From positions 1 to 64,000 of the forward strand of contig DASYKS010000041.1 in NCBI GenBank assembly GCA_035995205.1: a stretch of DNA of 64,000 nucleotides, written 5' to 3'. The DNA is from DASYKS01 sp035995205 (GTDB taxonomy: Bacteria; Acidobacteriota; Thermoanaerobaculia; Multivoradales; UBA5704). A program made the translations under genes and the position numbers. Positions within the stretch are counted from its first letter, which is position 1. Each line of letters begins with the position of its first letter. The notes under the pieces were generated by a model. That model saw only the letters and a list, made by a program, of their open reading frames with translations, did not search any database and was not told the DNA's origin. Positions 27,376 to 37,132 of the stretch are shown here, in pieces.

Positions 27376-29367
27376 CTACTCGTCCAGATCCAACCGCCAG
27401 ACGCTCCGGCCGTAGGCCTGGGCGTAGACCGTCCGGCGGTCTTGGGGGTCGACCAGGATGCGCGAGGTGAAGACGTCGAGCGGCAGACCGGGGCCGACGA
27501 TTTCGAAGCGGTGGTTTTCGGGATGCCAAAGCTCGACCCCGCGCTCGATCGAGCCGATCAGGACCCGGCCGCCCGAGGCGATCGCGATGCCGCGTTGGCC
27601 CGCGGGGGGGAGCGCCGGGCCGAGTCGGGTGAAGCTTTCGCCACCGTCGCGGCTCCGGTAGATCCCGAACGCCGCGGCGACGTAGACGTCGCGGTGGCTC
27701 TCGGGATCGATCGCGAGGGTGAAGCCGTTGGTCATCTGGAGCGGCAGCCCGCGGCCGACGTGACGGAAGCTCTTGCCGCCGTTCGTGCTCTTCCACAGGC
27801 CGTCGGTCGAGAGGGCGAACGCGGTCTCGGGATCTACCGGATCGAGCACGAAATCGAGGATGAATTCGTGCTCCCGGAAGGTGAACGGCGCGCTCCAGCT
27901 TTGGCCGCCGTCGTCGCTCCGCCAGACGTAGGAGATCAACGATCCGAACGCCGCCGTCGAGGCCCAGAGAATCCGATCGGGATCGCGGGCGTCGACCGCG
28001 AGCCGGACGTTGCTTTGACGCGCGGCCGAGTCGGGAACCGTGGCGTAGCTCCAATGCTCGCCGCCGTCGCGGCTGCGGGCGAGATCGTAGCCGCGGTCCG
28101 AGCCCAAGACGGCGTAAAGCTCCTCGGGCCGCGAGGGCGAGGCGGCGAATTCGGAGGGAATCGGCGGGTACGCCTTCGGATCGATTCCAAGGCCGCGCAG
28201 CTGCCGCGTCCAGTCGCCGCCGTCTTCCGTACGCATCAAGCCCGGTCCCTGCATGCCGGCCCAGAGCGTGCCGTCGGCCGCGACGGCCAGGGTATTGATC
28301 ACCTGCGCGTCGAGACCGCGGCTCGACGCCGCGAAACGCACCCCGCCGTCGTCCGAGCGCCACATGCCGTATTCGCCGGTCGCGAGGATCTCCTGCGGGC
28401 CGACCGGAACCAGGCGGGAAAGCGGCGGCCGGCCGCCTCCCGTCCAGGTGCGGCCGCCGTCGCGGCTCTTGCGCGCTCCGCGATCGGTGGCGGCGACCAG
28501 CGAGCCGTCGGCAAGCACAGCGATGTCGGACGTCCGGTCGGCCGGCGAGAGCTGCTCCCACCCGGTCGCCGTGCGGTGGAGGAGCCGGCCGTAGTAATCG
28601 AGCAGGTAGGGCCGCCCCGGAGCGCGGGGATCGAAGCGGAAATGCACCAGGTCGAGGCCGCTTCCTCGCGGCCAATCGGCCGAGACCCAGGTGGCGCCGC
28701 CGTCGAGGCTCCGGCGGATCTCATAGGCGGTGTCGTCGTCGCCGCCGGTCGGTACCGCGAGCGCCGCCCAAAGCTCGGCCGGAGGCGCCGCGGCGATCGT
28801 GAGGACGTAGCTGTCCGAGAAGCCCGCGAGAGTCCACCTCGCGCCGCCATCGCGGCTTTCGTAGAGCCCTTGGCCGGTGGCGGCGAACACATGGTTGGAA
28901 GACGCCGGATCGAACGCGATCCCGCCGCCGAGGTCGACGTGGCCGTTGCCGTCGACCGGCAACCCTGCCGAGGAAGCATGCCAGTGCGCGCCGCCGTCGC
29001 GGCTCGCGATCAAGCGCGCGCGGTCGTCGATGACGCCGAGCCCGAACAGCGAGCGGGCGTTCCTCGGATCGATCGCCAGGAGGTCGTAAGGGTGGGGCGC
29101 GGAGAGAACCTCGACGTGGCGCCAGGTCTTGCCGCCGTCGCCGGTGCGGAAGAATCCGGTCTGGTTCTGGCCGATCACGTACGCCACTTTCGCGTCCGAA
29201 GGAGCCGTGAGCGGCGCCGCGTTGATGTACCCGCCGCCCGGGCCGATCGATCGCCAGGTGGCGGCGCCGAGCGGCGCGGCGGCGAGGCCACAGCAAGCGA
29301 GCACAGCGAAGGTTCGGCGCAATGGACGAACGATGGGGGCGAGGGGCGAAGGCTGAAATCGGTTCAT
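27376..29367 (-). CDS. secreted Asp-box (BNR/VPS10-like) repeat protein, copy D
   Basis: A 663-residue secreted beta-propeller protein. I start at MNRFQPSP (29367), with CCGGAGATCGCG directly upstream; the signal peptide runs to about residue 38 (ACCGLAAAPLGAAT). Then WRSIGPGGGYI and about 11 Asp-box motifs, S/T-x-D-G-G-x-x-W/F (RTGDGGKTW, SRDGGARWT, SDDGGQSWS, SRDGGESFT). Such motifs hold propeller blades in sialidases, xyloglucanases and VPS10 domains, but no sialidase arginine triad or glycosidase acid pair is obvious, so a non-catalytic surface or binding role is equally possible. It is the last of four tandem paralogues and shares the exact tail SVWRLDLDE with them. Confidence 0.82.
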   Translation of the reverse strand: MNRFQPSPLAPIVRPLRRTFAVLACCGLAAAPLGAATWRSIGPGGGYINAAPLTAPSDAKVAYVIGQNQTGFFRTGDGGKTWRHVEVLSAPHPYDLLAIDPRNARSLFGLGVIDDRARLIASRDGGAHWHASSAGLPVDGNGHVDLGGGIAFDPASSNHVFAATGQGLYESRDGGARWTLAGFSDSYVLTIAAAPPAELWAALAVPTGGDDDTAYEIRRSLDGGATWVSADWPRGSGLDLVHFRFDPRAPGRPYLLDYYGRLLHRTATGWEQLSPADRTSDIAVLADGSLVAATDRGARKSRDGGRTWTGGGRPPLSRLVPVGPQEILATGEYGMWRSDDGGVRFAASSRGLDAQVINTLAVAADGTLWAGMQGPGLMRTEDGGDWTRQLRGLGIDPKAYPPIPSEFAASPSRPEELYAVLGSDRGYDLARSRDGGEHWSYATVPDSAARQSNVRLAVDARDPDRILWASTAAFGSLISYVWRSDDGGQSWSAPFTFREHEFILDFVLDPVDPETAFALSTDGLWKSTNGGKSFRHVGRGLPLQMTNGFTLAIDPESHRDVYVAAAFGIYRSRDGGESFTRLGPALPPAGQRGIAIASGGRVLIGSIERGVELWHPENHRFEIVGPGLPLDVFTSRILVDPQDRRTVYAQAYGRSVWRLDLDE

Positions 29368-29393
29368 CGCGATCTCCGGGCTCAAAGGCTGCT

Positions 29394-31382
29394 TCACTCG
29401 TCCAGATCCAACCGCCAGACGCTACGCTCGAACGTCGCGGCGTAGACCGTTCGGCGCTCTCTCGGATCGACCACGATCTGCGAAGTGAAAGCGTCGAGCG
29501 GCAGGCCGGTGCCGACGCTCTCGAAGCGGCCGGTCTCGGGGTGCCAGAGCTGGACGCCCTGCTCGATCGAGCCGATCAGCACCCGGCCACCCGAGGCGAT
29601 CGCGATGCCGCGCTGGCCCGCGGCGGGAAGCGCCGGGCCGAGGCGATGGAAGGTGGCGCCGCCGTCGCGGCTCCGGTAGATCCCCACCGCCGCGGCGACA
29701 TAGACGTCTTGGTGCCGTTCCGGATCGATCGTGAGCGTGTAGCCGTTGGTGAGCGCGGCGGGCAGTCCGCGGCTGCCGCGCCGGAAGCTCCGGCCGCCGT
29801 CATGGCTGGTCCAGAGGCCGTCGGTCGAAAGCGCGTAGGCCGTCTCGGGATCCACCGGATCGAGCGCGAAATCGAGAATGAACTCGTGCTCTCGGAAGTG
29901 GAACGGCGCGCCCCAGCCGCGACCGCCGTCGTCGCTGCGCCAGACGTAGGAGATCAAGGGTCCGTTCCCGGCGGTCGATGCCCAGAGAATCCGATCGGCG
30001 TCGCGCGCGTCGACCGCGAGGCGGATGTTGCTGTGGCCTGCCGCGGTCGCGGGAAAGGTGGCGTAGGCCCAGTGATCGCCGCCGTCTCGGCTCCGGGCGA
30101 GATCGGGGCCGCGGCCGGTACCGAGGACGGCGTAAAGCTCCTGCGGTTGCGACGGCGAGGCGGCAAAGTCGTTGGGGATCGGGGGATAGGCTTTCGGGTC
30201 GATCCCCAAGCCGCGAATCTGCCGCGTCCAGTCGCCGCCGCCGTTGCGGGTGCGCATGAAGCCCGGCCCCTGGATGCCGGCCCATAGCGTGCCGTCCGCC
30301 GCCGCCGCGAGGGTGTCGATCGCCTGCGCGTAAAGGCCGCGGCTCGCCGCGGCGAAGTGCTCGCCGTCGTCGGCCGATCGCCAGGCGCCGTATTCGCCGA
30401 TCGCCAGGATCTCCCGTGGGCCGACCGTGACGAGGCTCGAGAGCGACGGCCTGCCGCCGCCCGTCCAGGTGCGGCCGCCGTCGCGGCTGCTTCGCGCGCC
30501 CCGGTCGGTGGCGGCGACGATCGTGCCGTCGGCGAGCACCGCCACGTCGAACGTCCGCTGGGACGGCCGCAGGCGGTTCCAGCCGGTCGCAGTGCGGTGG
30601 AAGAGCCGGCCGTCATAATCGACGAAATAGGGCTGTTCGGGGTTGCGGGCGTCGAAGCGGAACGTCACGAAGTTGAACGGACTGTGCGCCGGCCAACCGG
30701 CTGAGGTCCAGAGGGCGCCGCCGTCGCGGCTCTCGCGAATCTCAAAGATCGGATGGTCGTCGTCGCCGCCGAGGACCGCCACCCAAAGCTCGTTCGGCCG
30801 CGCCGCGCCAAGCGCGATGATGATCTCGTTGGCAAATCCCGCCGGAGCCCAATGGGCGCCGCCGTCGCGGCTCTCGTAAAGGCCATTGAATGTCCCCGCG
30901 ACCAGGTGGCCGGTGACCGCCGGATCGAAAACGACGCCGCCGTAAAGGTCCACGTGGCCGTTGCCGTCGAGCGGCAGGCCCTCCGAGGCGGAACGCCAGT
31001 GCGCTCCGCCGTCGAAGCTCACGATCGGCCGGTCGTGTTCCGAGACGATGCCTCGCCCCAAGAGGGATTGCGCGTTGTTCGGGTCGATCCCGAGGATCTC
31101 GGACGCCTGGAGTGCGGAGCGAATTTCAAGCCGGCTCCAGGTCTGGCCGCCGTCTTCCGTTCGGAAGATGCCGGTTCGGTTCTGCCCGGTGACGTAGGCT
31201 GTCTTCGGCGCTGCGGGCGAAACGATCGGCCGGGCGTTGATGTACCCGCCGCCCGGGCCGATCGGACGCCATGCGGCGGCGCCGAGCGGCGCGGCGGCGA
31301 GGCCGCAGATAGCGAGCGCGAACAAGGTTCGGCCGAGCGGACGACCGATGCCGACGCAGGGCGAGGACTGGAATGGGCTCAT
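29394..31382 (-). CDS. secreted Asp-box (BNR/VPS10-like) repeat protein, copy C
   Basis: A 662-residue tandem paralogue. The start MSPFQSSP at 31382 is preceded by the same CCGGAGATCGC leader as its neighbours. The signal peptide ends near residue 38 (AICGLAAAPLGAAA), and the mature protein begins WRPIGPGGGYI. Asp-box motifs include RTEDGGQTW, SRDGGAHWA, SRDGGALWT, SRDGGRTWT, SDDGGRGW and SRDGGATF. Organisation is blade for blade the same as copy D, which lies 26 bp downstream. Most variation is in surface loops; the motif core is conserved. Probably cotranscribed. Confidence 0.82.
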   Translation of the reverse strand: MSPFQSSPCVGIGRPLGRTLFALAICGLAAAPLGAAAWRPIGPGGGYINARPIVSPAAPKTAYVTGQNRTGIFRTEDGGQTWSRLEIRSALQASEILGIDPNNAQSLLGRGIVSEHDRPIVSFDGGAHWRSASEGLPLDGNGHVDLYGGVVFDPAVTGHLVAGTFNGLYESRDGGAHWAPAGFANEIIIALGAARPNELWVAVLGGDDDHPIFEIRESRDGGALWTSAGWPAHSPFNFVTFRFDARNPEQPYFVDYDGRLFHRTATGWNRLRPSQRTFDVAVLADGTIVAATDRGARSSRDGGRTWTGGGRPSLSSLVTVGPREILAIGEYGAWRSADDGEHFAAASRGLYAQAIDTLAAAADGTLWAGIQGPGFMRTRNGGGDWTRQIRGLGIDPKAYPPIPNDFAASPSQPQELYAVLGTGRGPDLARSRDGGDHWAYATFPATAAGHSNIRLAVDARDADRILWASTAGNGPLISYVWRSDDGGRGWGAPFHFREHEFILDFALDPVDPETAYALSTDGLWTSHDGGRSFRRGSRGLPAALTNGYTLTIDPERHQDVYVAAAVGIYRSRDGGATFHRLGPALPAAGQRGIAIASGGRVLIGSIEQGVQLWHPETGRFESVGTGLPLDAFTSQIVVDPRERRTVYAATFERSVWRLDLDE

Positions 31383-31410
31383 GGCGATCTCCGGGCTCGA
31401 ACTTTGGAAT

Positions 31411-33489
31411 TCACTCGTCCAGATCCAGCCGCCAGACGCTTCGGCCGAAGGTCGCGGCATAGACCGTCTTTCGATCCTTCGGGTCGACCACGATCCTCGC
31501 GTTGAACGAGTCGAGCGGCAGGCCGGGGCCGGCGCTTTCGAAGCGCCCGGTCTCGGGATGCCAGAGCTGGACACCTTGACCGATCGAGGCGATCAGGACG
31601 CGGCCGCCCGAGGCGATCGCGATGCCGCGCTGCTGCGCGACGGGCAGCTTGGGGCCGAGGCGGTGAAAGGACGTGCCGCCGTCGCGGCTCTGGTAGATCC
31701 CGGTCGCCGCGGCGACGTAGACGTCGTCATGCCGGTCCGGATCGATCGCCAGTGTGAAGTCGTGGATCAAATCCCGCGGCAGCCCGTAGCCGGTACGGTG
31801 AAATCTCCTGCCGCCGTCGCGGCTCCGCCACATGCCGTCGGTCGAGAGGGCGAACACGATGTCGGGATCTACGGAATCGACCGCCAGATCGAGAATGGAT
31901 TGACTCTCCCGAAAGGTGAACGGCGCGCCCCAGGTCCGGCCGCCGTCGTCGCTCGTCCAGACGTAGGAGACCAGCATGCCGGTGGTCAAGGTCGCCGCCA
32001 AGACGAGGCGGTCGGGATCGCGGGCATCGACGCCGAGACGGAAGTTGCCGTAGCCGGCGGCCGAGACGGGCATCGTGGCATAGCCCCAACGCTCGCCGCC
32101 GTCGCGGCTGCGCGCGAGCTTGAAGCCGTAGTCGAAGGACAGGATGGAGTACAGCTCTTCAGGTTGCGTCGGCGACGCGGCGAACGCGGCGGGGACCGGC
32201 GGATTGGCTTCCGAGTCGATTAGAAGGCCGCGAATTTGCCGTGTCCAGTCGCCGCCGCCGTTTCTCGTGCGCATGAAGCCCGGTCCCTGCATCCCCGCCC
32301 AGACCGTACCGTCCGCCGCGGCGGCGAGGGTATTTAGGCTCTGCGCGTCGAAGCCGCGGCTCGAAGGGACGAAGTGCTCGCCGCCGTCTTTCGAGCGCCA
32401 GGCGCCGTTTTCGCCGAATGCGAGAACTTCTCGCGGGCCGACCTGCGCGAGACTTGCGAGGCCCGGCCGGCCCCCTCCCGTCCAGGTCCGGCCGCCGTCG
32501 CGGCTCCGTCGCGCGCCCCGGTCGGTGGCGGCGACCAGCGAGCCGTCGGCGAGCACCACGAGATCGTACGTGTGATCGGCCGGCCTGAGGCGATCCCACC
32601 CGGTCGCCGTGCGATGGAAGAGCCCGCCGTCGGCAATCAGATAGGGCCTTGCGGGGGCGCGGGGATCGAAATGGAAGCTCAAGAAGCGAAAATAGCCGCT
32701 CTCCGGCCAGTCGGCCGAGATCCAGGTGGCGCCGCCGTTGCGGCTCTCGTAGATCTCGTAGACCTGGTGGTGATCGGGTCCGCCGACGAACCCGACCCAG
32801 AGCTCGTTCGGCAACCCCGCGCCGAGGCCGAGGATGACCTTGTCGCCAAATCCCGCCGGAGCCCAATGGGCGCCGCCGTCGCGGCTGTCATAAAGCCCCT
32901 GATACGAACCCGCGACCCGATGGCCCGAGACCGCCGGATCGAAGACGACTCCGCCATAGAGATCCACGTGGCCGTTTTCGAGCGGCAGACCCGCCGAGGC
33001 GAGATGCCAGTGCATCCCCCCGTCCTGGCTTGCGACCAGACGTTCGTAGCCGTTCGAAGCGGTGGCGAGACCCAACAAAGACCGGGAGTCTCTCGGGTCG
33101 ATCGCCGAGACGTCGAACGGCCGCAACCCGGAGCGGGACTCGAAATGATGCCAGGTCTGGCCGCCGTCTTCCGTGCGGAAGAAGCCGATCTGGTAGGGGC
33201 CGGCGACGTACGCCACCCGGGGGGCCGAGGGCGACACGATCAGCTGTCCGTTGTAGTAACCGCCGCCCGGGCCGATCGGGCGCCAGGCGGCGGCGCCGAG
33301 CGGTGCCGCGAGGGCGGCCAGCGCGAGAGCGAGGAGAGGCCGGCGGGGCAGGCGAAATCTGCGGGCGCTCGCGACCGAAACGTCGTGTGAGGACGGAGCG
33401 AAACTGTCTGAGCCCGAAGGGCGAGTTTTGAGCTCCGCCCGCAGCACGACGTTCCGGTCGCGAGCGAGCGACGACGGGTTCAGGTTCAT
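31411..33489 (-). CDS. secreted Asp-box (BNR/VPS10-like) repeat protein, copy B
   Basis: A 692-residue tandem paralogue starting MNLNPSSLARDR (33489), after the shared CCGGAG leader. Unlike the others, it carries an extra basic 45-residue N-terminus before the hydrophobic signal core (about 52-68, PLLALALAALAAPLGAAA). That may mean the true start is further in, or that the signal sequence is long; no better Met is present. The mature part begins WRPIGPGGGYY and carries the same series of Asp-box motifs (RTEDGGQTW, SQDGGMHW, SRDGGAHWA, SDDGGRTW, SRDGGRRF). It ends SVWRLDLDE. Confidence 0.8.
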   Translation of the reverse strand: MNLNPSSLARDRNVVLRAELKTRPSGSDSFAPSSHDVSVASARRFRLPRRPLLALALAALAAPLGAAAWRPIGPGGGYYNGQLIVSPSAPRVAYVAGPYQIGFFRTEDGGQTWHHFESRSGLRPFDVSAIDPRDSRSLLGLATASNGYERLVASQDGGMHWHLASAGLPLENGHVDLYGGVVFDPAVSGHRVAGSYQGLYDSRDGGAHWAPAGFGDKVILGLGAGLPNELWVGFVGGPDHHQVYEIYESRNGGATWISADWPESGYFRFLSFHFDPRAPARPYLIADGGLFHRTATGWDRLRPADHTYDLVVLADGSLVAATDRGARRSRDGGRTWTGGGRPGLASLAQVGPREVLAFGENGAWRSKDGGEHFVPSSRGFDAQSLNTLAAAADGTVWAGMQGPGFMRTRNGGGDWTRQIRGLLIDSEANPPVPAAFAASPTQPEELYSILSFDYGFKLARSRDGGERWGYATMPVSAAGYGNFRLGVDARDPDRLVLAATLTTGMLVSYVWTSDDGGRTWGAPFTFRESQSILDLAVDSVDPDIVFALSTDGMWRSRDGGRRFHRTGYGLPRDLIHDFTLAIDPDRHDDVYVAAATGIYQSRDGGTSFHRLGPKLPVAQQRGIAIASGGRVLIASIGQGVQLWHPETGRFESAGPGLPLDSFNARIVVDPKDRKTVYAATFGRSVWRLDLDE

Positions 33490-33515
33490 GACGATCTCCG
33501 GGCTCGAAGGCTGCT

Positions 33516-35474
33516 TCACTCGTCCAGATCCAACCGCCAGACGCTTCGGCCGTAAGTCGCGGCGTAGATCGTCATGCGGTGGCTCGGGTCGACCAGGATA
33601 TGTCCGTAGAAGACGTCGAGCGGCAGGCCGGAGCCGATGCTTTCGAAGCGGCCGGTCTCGGGGTGCCAGAGTTGGACGCCCTGGTCGTCGTTCGAGCTGA
33701 TGACGACCCGGCCGCCCGAGGCGATCGCGATGCCGCGCTGTCCCGCGCCGGGAAGCTTGGGGCCGAGGCGGTGAAAGGACGTGCCGCCGTCGCGGCTCTG
33801 GTAGATCCCGAACGCCGCGGCGACGTAGACGTCGTCATGCCGGTCCGGATCGATCGCGAGGGTGAAGTCGTTGGTCAAATCTCGCGGCAACCCGTGGCCG
33901 GTGCGGTGAAATCTCCTGCCGCCGTCGCGGCTCCGCCACATGCCGTCGGTCGAGAGGGCGAATAGGGTGTCCGAATCGATCGGATCGATCAACAGGTCGA
34001 GAATGAATTCACGTTCCCGAAAGGTGAATGGCGCGCCCCAGCTCCGGCCGCCGTCGTCGCTCGTCCAGACGAAGGAGACCGCGCGATCGCCGGACGAGGT
34101 GGCCGCCAAGACGAGCCGGTCGGGATCGCGTGCATCGACGCCGAGACGGAGGTTGCCGTAGCCGTCGGCCGGCAGCGACCTCGCGGCATAGCCCCAATGA
34201 TCGCCGCCGTCGCGGCTGCGCACGAGGTTGTAGCCTCGGCTGGCGAGGAGAATGGCGTACAGCTCTTCGGGTTGGGTCGGCGAGGCGGCGAACGCCTCGG
34301 GGATCACCGAATAGCCGCTCGGGTCGGCCCCCAGGCCGCGAATTTGCCGCGTCCAGTCGCCTCCGCCGTCTTTCGTGCGCATGAAGCCCGGTCCCTGGAT
34401 TCCCGCCCAGAGCGTGCCGTCCGCCGCCGCGGCGAAGGTGTCGATGAAGTGCGCGTCGAGGCCGCGGCTCGAAGCGGCGAAGCGCTCGCCGCCGTCTTGC
34501 GAGCGCCAAGCGCCATACTCGCCGGTCGCCAGGATCTCCCGGGGACCGACCTGCGCGAGGCTTTCCAGGCTGGGACGGCCGCCTCCCGTCCAGGTAACGC
34601 CGCCATCGCGGCTCCGGCGCGCGCCCCGGTCGGTGGCCGCGACGAGCGTGCCGTCGGCGAGCGCCACGAGATCGGAAGTATGGTCTGCCGGCCTGAGGAG
34701 GTCCCAGCCGGTCGCCGTGCGATGGAAGAGCCGGCCGTCGGCAACCACATAAGGCCGTTCGGGAGCGCGGGAATCGAAACGGAAACTCAAGAAGCTGAAC
34801 CAGCGGCGCGCGGGCCATTCGGTCGAGATCCAAGTGGCGCCGCCATCGCGGCTCTCGCGGATCTCGAAGACCTGGTGCTCATCGGGTCCGCCGACGAACG
34901 CGACCCAGAGCTCGTTCGGCAGCCCCGCGCCGAGGGCGACGATGATCTTGTCGCCAAATCCCGCCGGAGCCCAATGGGCGCCGCCGTCGCGGCTGTCGTA
35001 GAGCCCCGAAAACGTACCCACGACCAGATGGCCGGCGATGGCCGGATCGAAGACGACTCCGCCGTAGAGATCCACGTGGCCGTTGTTGTCGAGCGGCAGA
35101 CCCTCCGAGGCCAGATGCCAGTGCGCCCCCGCGTCCAGGCTTGCGGCCAGACGGGCGTAGGCGTTCGAGACGATGGCGAGACCCAACAGGGACCGGGAGT
35201 TTCTCGGGTCGATCGCCCCGACGCCGTCGACGCGGAGCGCGGAGCGGGTCTCGAAATGGTGCCAGGTCCGGCCGCCGTCTTCCGTGCGGAAGGTGCCGGT
35301 CTGGTTCTGGCCGGTGAGGTAGGCCACCCGGGGCTCAGAGATCGACACGACCGGCCGCGAAATGATGGACCCGCCGCCCGGACCGATCGAGCGCCAGGAG
35401 GCGGCGCCGAGCGGTGCGGCGATGAGACACGAAAGGATGAGTGCGAGACGTGCGCACAACCTGCTTCGGCACAT
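33516..35474 (-). CDS. secreted Asp-box (BNR/VPS10-like) repeat protein, copy A
   Basis: A 652-residue first gene of the four-copy operon. The signal peptide is short (CARLALILSCLIAAPLGAAS), followed by WRSIGPGGGSI. Asp-box motifs are RTEDGGRTW, SLDAGAHW (degenerate), SRDGGAHWA, SRDGGATW, SRDGGVTW, SQDGGERF, TKDGGGDW, SRDGGDHW, SDDGGRSW and SRDGGTSF. It is closest to copy B over most of its length. CGGAGA lies 6-8 nt before the ATG. The 230 bp upstream to the dipeptidase stop contain the presumed operon promoter and the hairpin element at 35609-35684. Confidence 0.82.
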   Translation of the reverse strand: MCRSRLCARLALILSCLIAAPLGAASWRSIGPGGGSIISRPVVSISEPRVAYLTGQNQTGTFRTEDGGRTWHHFETRSALRVDGVGAIDPRNSRSLLGLAIVSNAYARLAASLDAGAHWHLASEGLPLDNNGHVDLYGGVVFDPAIAGHLVVGTFSGLYDSRDGGAHWAPAGFGDKIIVALGAGLPNELWVAFVGGPDEHQVFEIRESRDGGATWISTEWPARRWFSFLSFRFDSRAPERPYVVADGRLFHRTATGWDLLRPADHTSDLVALADGTLVAATDRGARRSRDGGVTWTGGGRPSLESLAQVGPREILATGEYGAWRSQDGGERFAASSRGLDAHFIDTFAAAADGTLWAGIQGPGFMRTKDGGGDWTRQIRGLGADPSGYSVIPEAFAASPTQPEELYAILLASRGYNLVRSRDGGDHWGYAARSLPADGYGNLRLGVDARDPDRLVLAATSSGDRAVSFVWTSDDGGRSWGAPFTFREREFILDLLIDPIDSDTLFALSTDGMWRSRDGGRRFHRTGHGLPRDLTNDFTLAIDPDRHDDVYVAAAFGIYQSRDGGTSFHRLGPKLPGAGQRGIAIASGGRVVISSNDDQGVQLWHPETGRFESIGSGLPLDVFYGHILVDPSHRMTIYAATYGRSVWRLDLDE

Positions 35475-35608
35475 GGCGGGTCTCCGGATTTGAAAGGTTA
35501 ACTTTCGATCCGAAGGTTACCAGGGCTCGAACCCGCTCGAAAGACGACGGAACCCGGCCAAGCCGCGCTTCATCCCCGGATCCGGGCAATCCATCGGGAG
35601 TCCGGCTC

Positions 35609-35684
35609 GTGGCTCCGGCAAGCCCCGCAGCGACTGGCTGCTGCCGAAGGCGCCCGAAGGAGCGAGGAGGCTTGCCTGAGCCAC
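35609..35684 (-). repeat. 3' stem-loop element with conserved core (copy A)
   Basis: Read on the minus strand, 19 nt after the dipeptidase stop codon, a 14-nt arm GTGGCTCAGGCAAG (35684-35671) pairs with CTTGCCGGAGCCAC (35622-35609), 13 of 14 positions. The enclosed 48 nt begin CCTCCTCGCTCCTTCGG and are identical to the core at 58228-58275. The arms are unrelated to those of the other copy. Confidence 0.8.
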
Positions 35685-35703
35685 GACCGGGTCGGCTCCC
35701 GAG

Positions 35704-37104
35704 TCAGGCGGCGAGCTCCTCCCAGAGCCGGGCCACCGTGCGCATTCCGCGCTCGAAGTTGTCGAGGCTCAGCCACTCGTTCGGCCCGTGGGCGTTCTCG
35801 CCCGGCAGGCCGAAGCCGAGCAGGAGCACCGGCGCGCCGAGCAGGCGCTCGAAATCGGGCACGATCGGCAGCGACCCGCCGTCGCCCATCACCACCGGCG
35901 GCCGGCCGAACGTCGCGGCGAGCGCGCGCGAGGCGGCCTCGTAGAGCGGCCCGGCAAGCTCCGCCTGCCAAGCCGGCCCGCCGGCCAAGAGGGCGACCTC
36001 GACCCGCACTCCGGGCGGCGTCCACCGCTCGACGTGGGCGCGGAACAGGCGGTCGATCTCGGCGGGGTCCTGATCCGCGACCAGCCGGCAACTCACCTTC
36101 GCCATCGCCCGCGCCGGGATCACGGTTTTTACCCCCTCTCCCGTGAAGCCGGAAAGGAGTCCGTTGACCTCGCAGGTCGGCCGCGTCCAGAGCCGTTCGA
36201 GCGTGCTCTTGCCGGCCTCGCCGCCGAGCGCCGGAACCCGCGCTTCCTGCCGGAAGCTTTCGTCTTCGAACGGCAGCTCGGCCATGCGCCGGGACAGCTC
36301 CGCGCTCTCGCGCACCCGGCCGTAGAATCCGGGGATCGCGATCCGTCCCGCCTCGTCGTGCAGGCTCGCGACGATCTTCGCGAGCGCCTGGGCCGGATTG
36401 ACCACCGCGCCGCCGTAAGAGCCCGAATGGAGATCCTCCTCCGGGCCGAAGGCGTCGATCTGGAAATAGGCCATGCCGCGCAGCGACGAGAGAAACGCCG
36501 GCACGCCCGGGGCGAACATCGCCGAATCGGAGATCACCACGGCGTCGGCGCGCAAGCGCTCGGCGTGAGCTTCGACGAACGGAACGAGGTGGGGGCCGCC
36601 GATCTCCTCTTCCCCTTCGGCGAGCAAAAGGACGTTGACCGGCAACTCGCCGCGCGTCGCGAGCAGGGCCTCCAACGCCTTTACGTGAAGGAAGAGCTGC
36701 CCTTTGTCGTCGGTGGCGCCACGGGCGTAGATCCGGCCGTCGCGGATCTCCGGTTCGAATGGCGGCGACTGCCAGCGCTCGAACGGCTCGGCGGGCTGCA
36801 CGTCGTAATGGCCGTAGATCAACACCGTCGGCGCATCCGGCCCGCCGGCGCGGCGCTCGCCGAGGACGATCGGGTGCCCTGCCGTCTCATGAATTTCCGT
36901 TGCGAGTCCCGCCGCGCGCAACGAATCGGCCAGCCACTCCGCCGCGCGCGACATGTCCGCGCGGTGCTCGGAGCGGGCGCTCACGCTCGGGATGCGCAGG
37001 AAGTCGAACAGCTCGGCACGAATGCGCTGCTCGTGAGTGCGGAAATAGGCGTCGAGCGGCTCGGCGACCGGGTCGTTCGTGGCGTCGTTCGTGGGTTCGC
37101 TCAT
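35704..37104 (-). CDS. M20-family dipeptidase (ArgE/DapE/ACY1 superfamily)
   Basis: A 466-residue cytoplasmic metallopeptidase. Zinc ligands and catalytic residues can be placed: YGHYDVQP with His99 and Asp101, RGATDDKGQ with bridging Asp132 or Asp133, and LLAEGEEEIGG with the base and ligand glutamates at about 165-167. A dimerisation lid domain occupies about 210-330 and a C-terminal catalytic stretch with MGDGGSLPIV and the final His (ENAHGPNEW) follows. These point to the dipeptidase/carnosinase-like branch, hydrolysing di- or short peptides or acylated amino acids. No signal peptide. It is divergent from the secreted subtilisin-like protease, so the two may form a protein-degradation pair. 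A structured element follows its stop codon. Confidence 0.9.
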   Translation of the reverse strand: MSEPTNDATNDPVAEPLDAYFRTHEQRIRAELFDFLRIPSVSARSEHRADMSRAAEWLADSLRAAGLATEIHETAGHPIVLGERRAGGPDAPTVLIYGHYDVQPAEPFERWQSPPFEPEIRDGRIYARGATDDKGQLFLHVKALEALLATRGELPVNVLLLAEGEEEIGGPHLVPFVEAHAERLRADAVVISDSAMFAPGVPAFLSSLRGMAYFQIDAFGPEEDLHSGSYGGAVVNPAQALAKIVASLHDEAGRIAIPGFYGRVRESAELSRRMAELPFEDESFRQEARVPALGGEAGKSTLERLWTRPTCEVNGLLSGFTGEGVKTVIPARAMAKVSCRLVADQDPAEIDRLFRAHVERWTPPGVRVEVALLAGGPAWQAELAGPLYEAASRALAATFGRPPVVMGDGGSLPIVPDFERLLGAPVLLLGFGLPGENAHGPNEWLSLDNFERGMRTVARLWEELAA

Positions 37105-37132
37105 GGTCTCCTCTTCGAGCCGCGCGCTCGGT

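Noticed and set aside
27442..29445. A 667-codon open frame antisense to the Asp-box genes, with similar ones further along
   Set aside because: The opposite strand encodes secreted proteins with signal peptide and regular Asp-box motifs; the antisense products show no domain.
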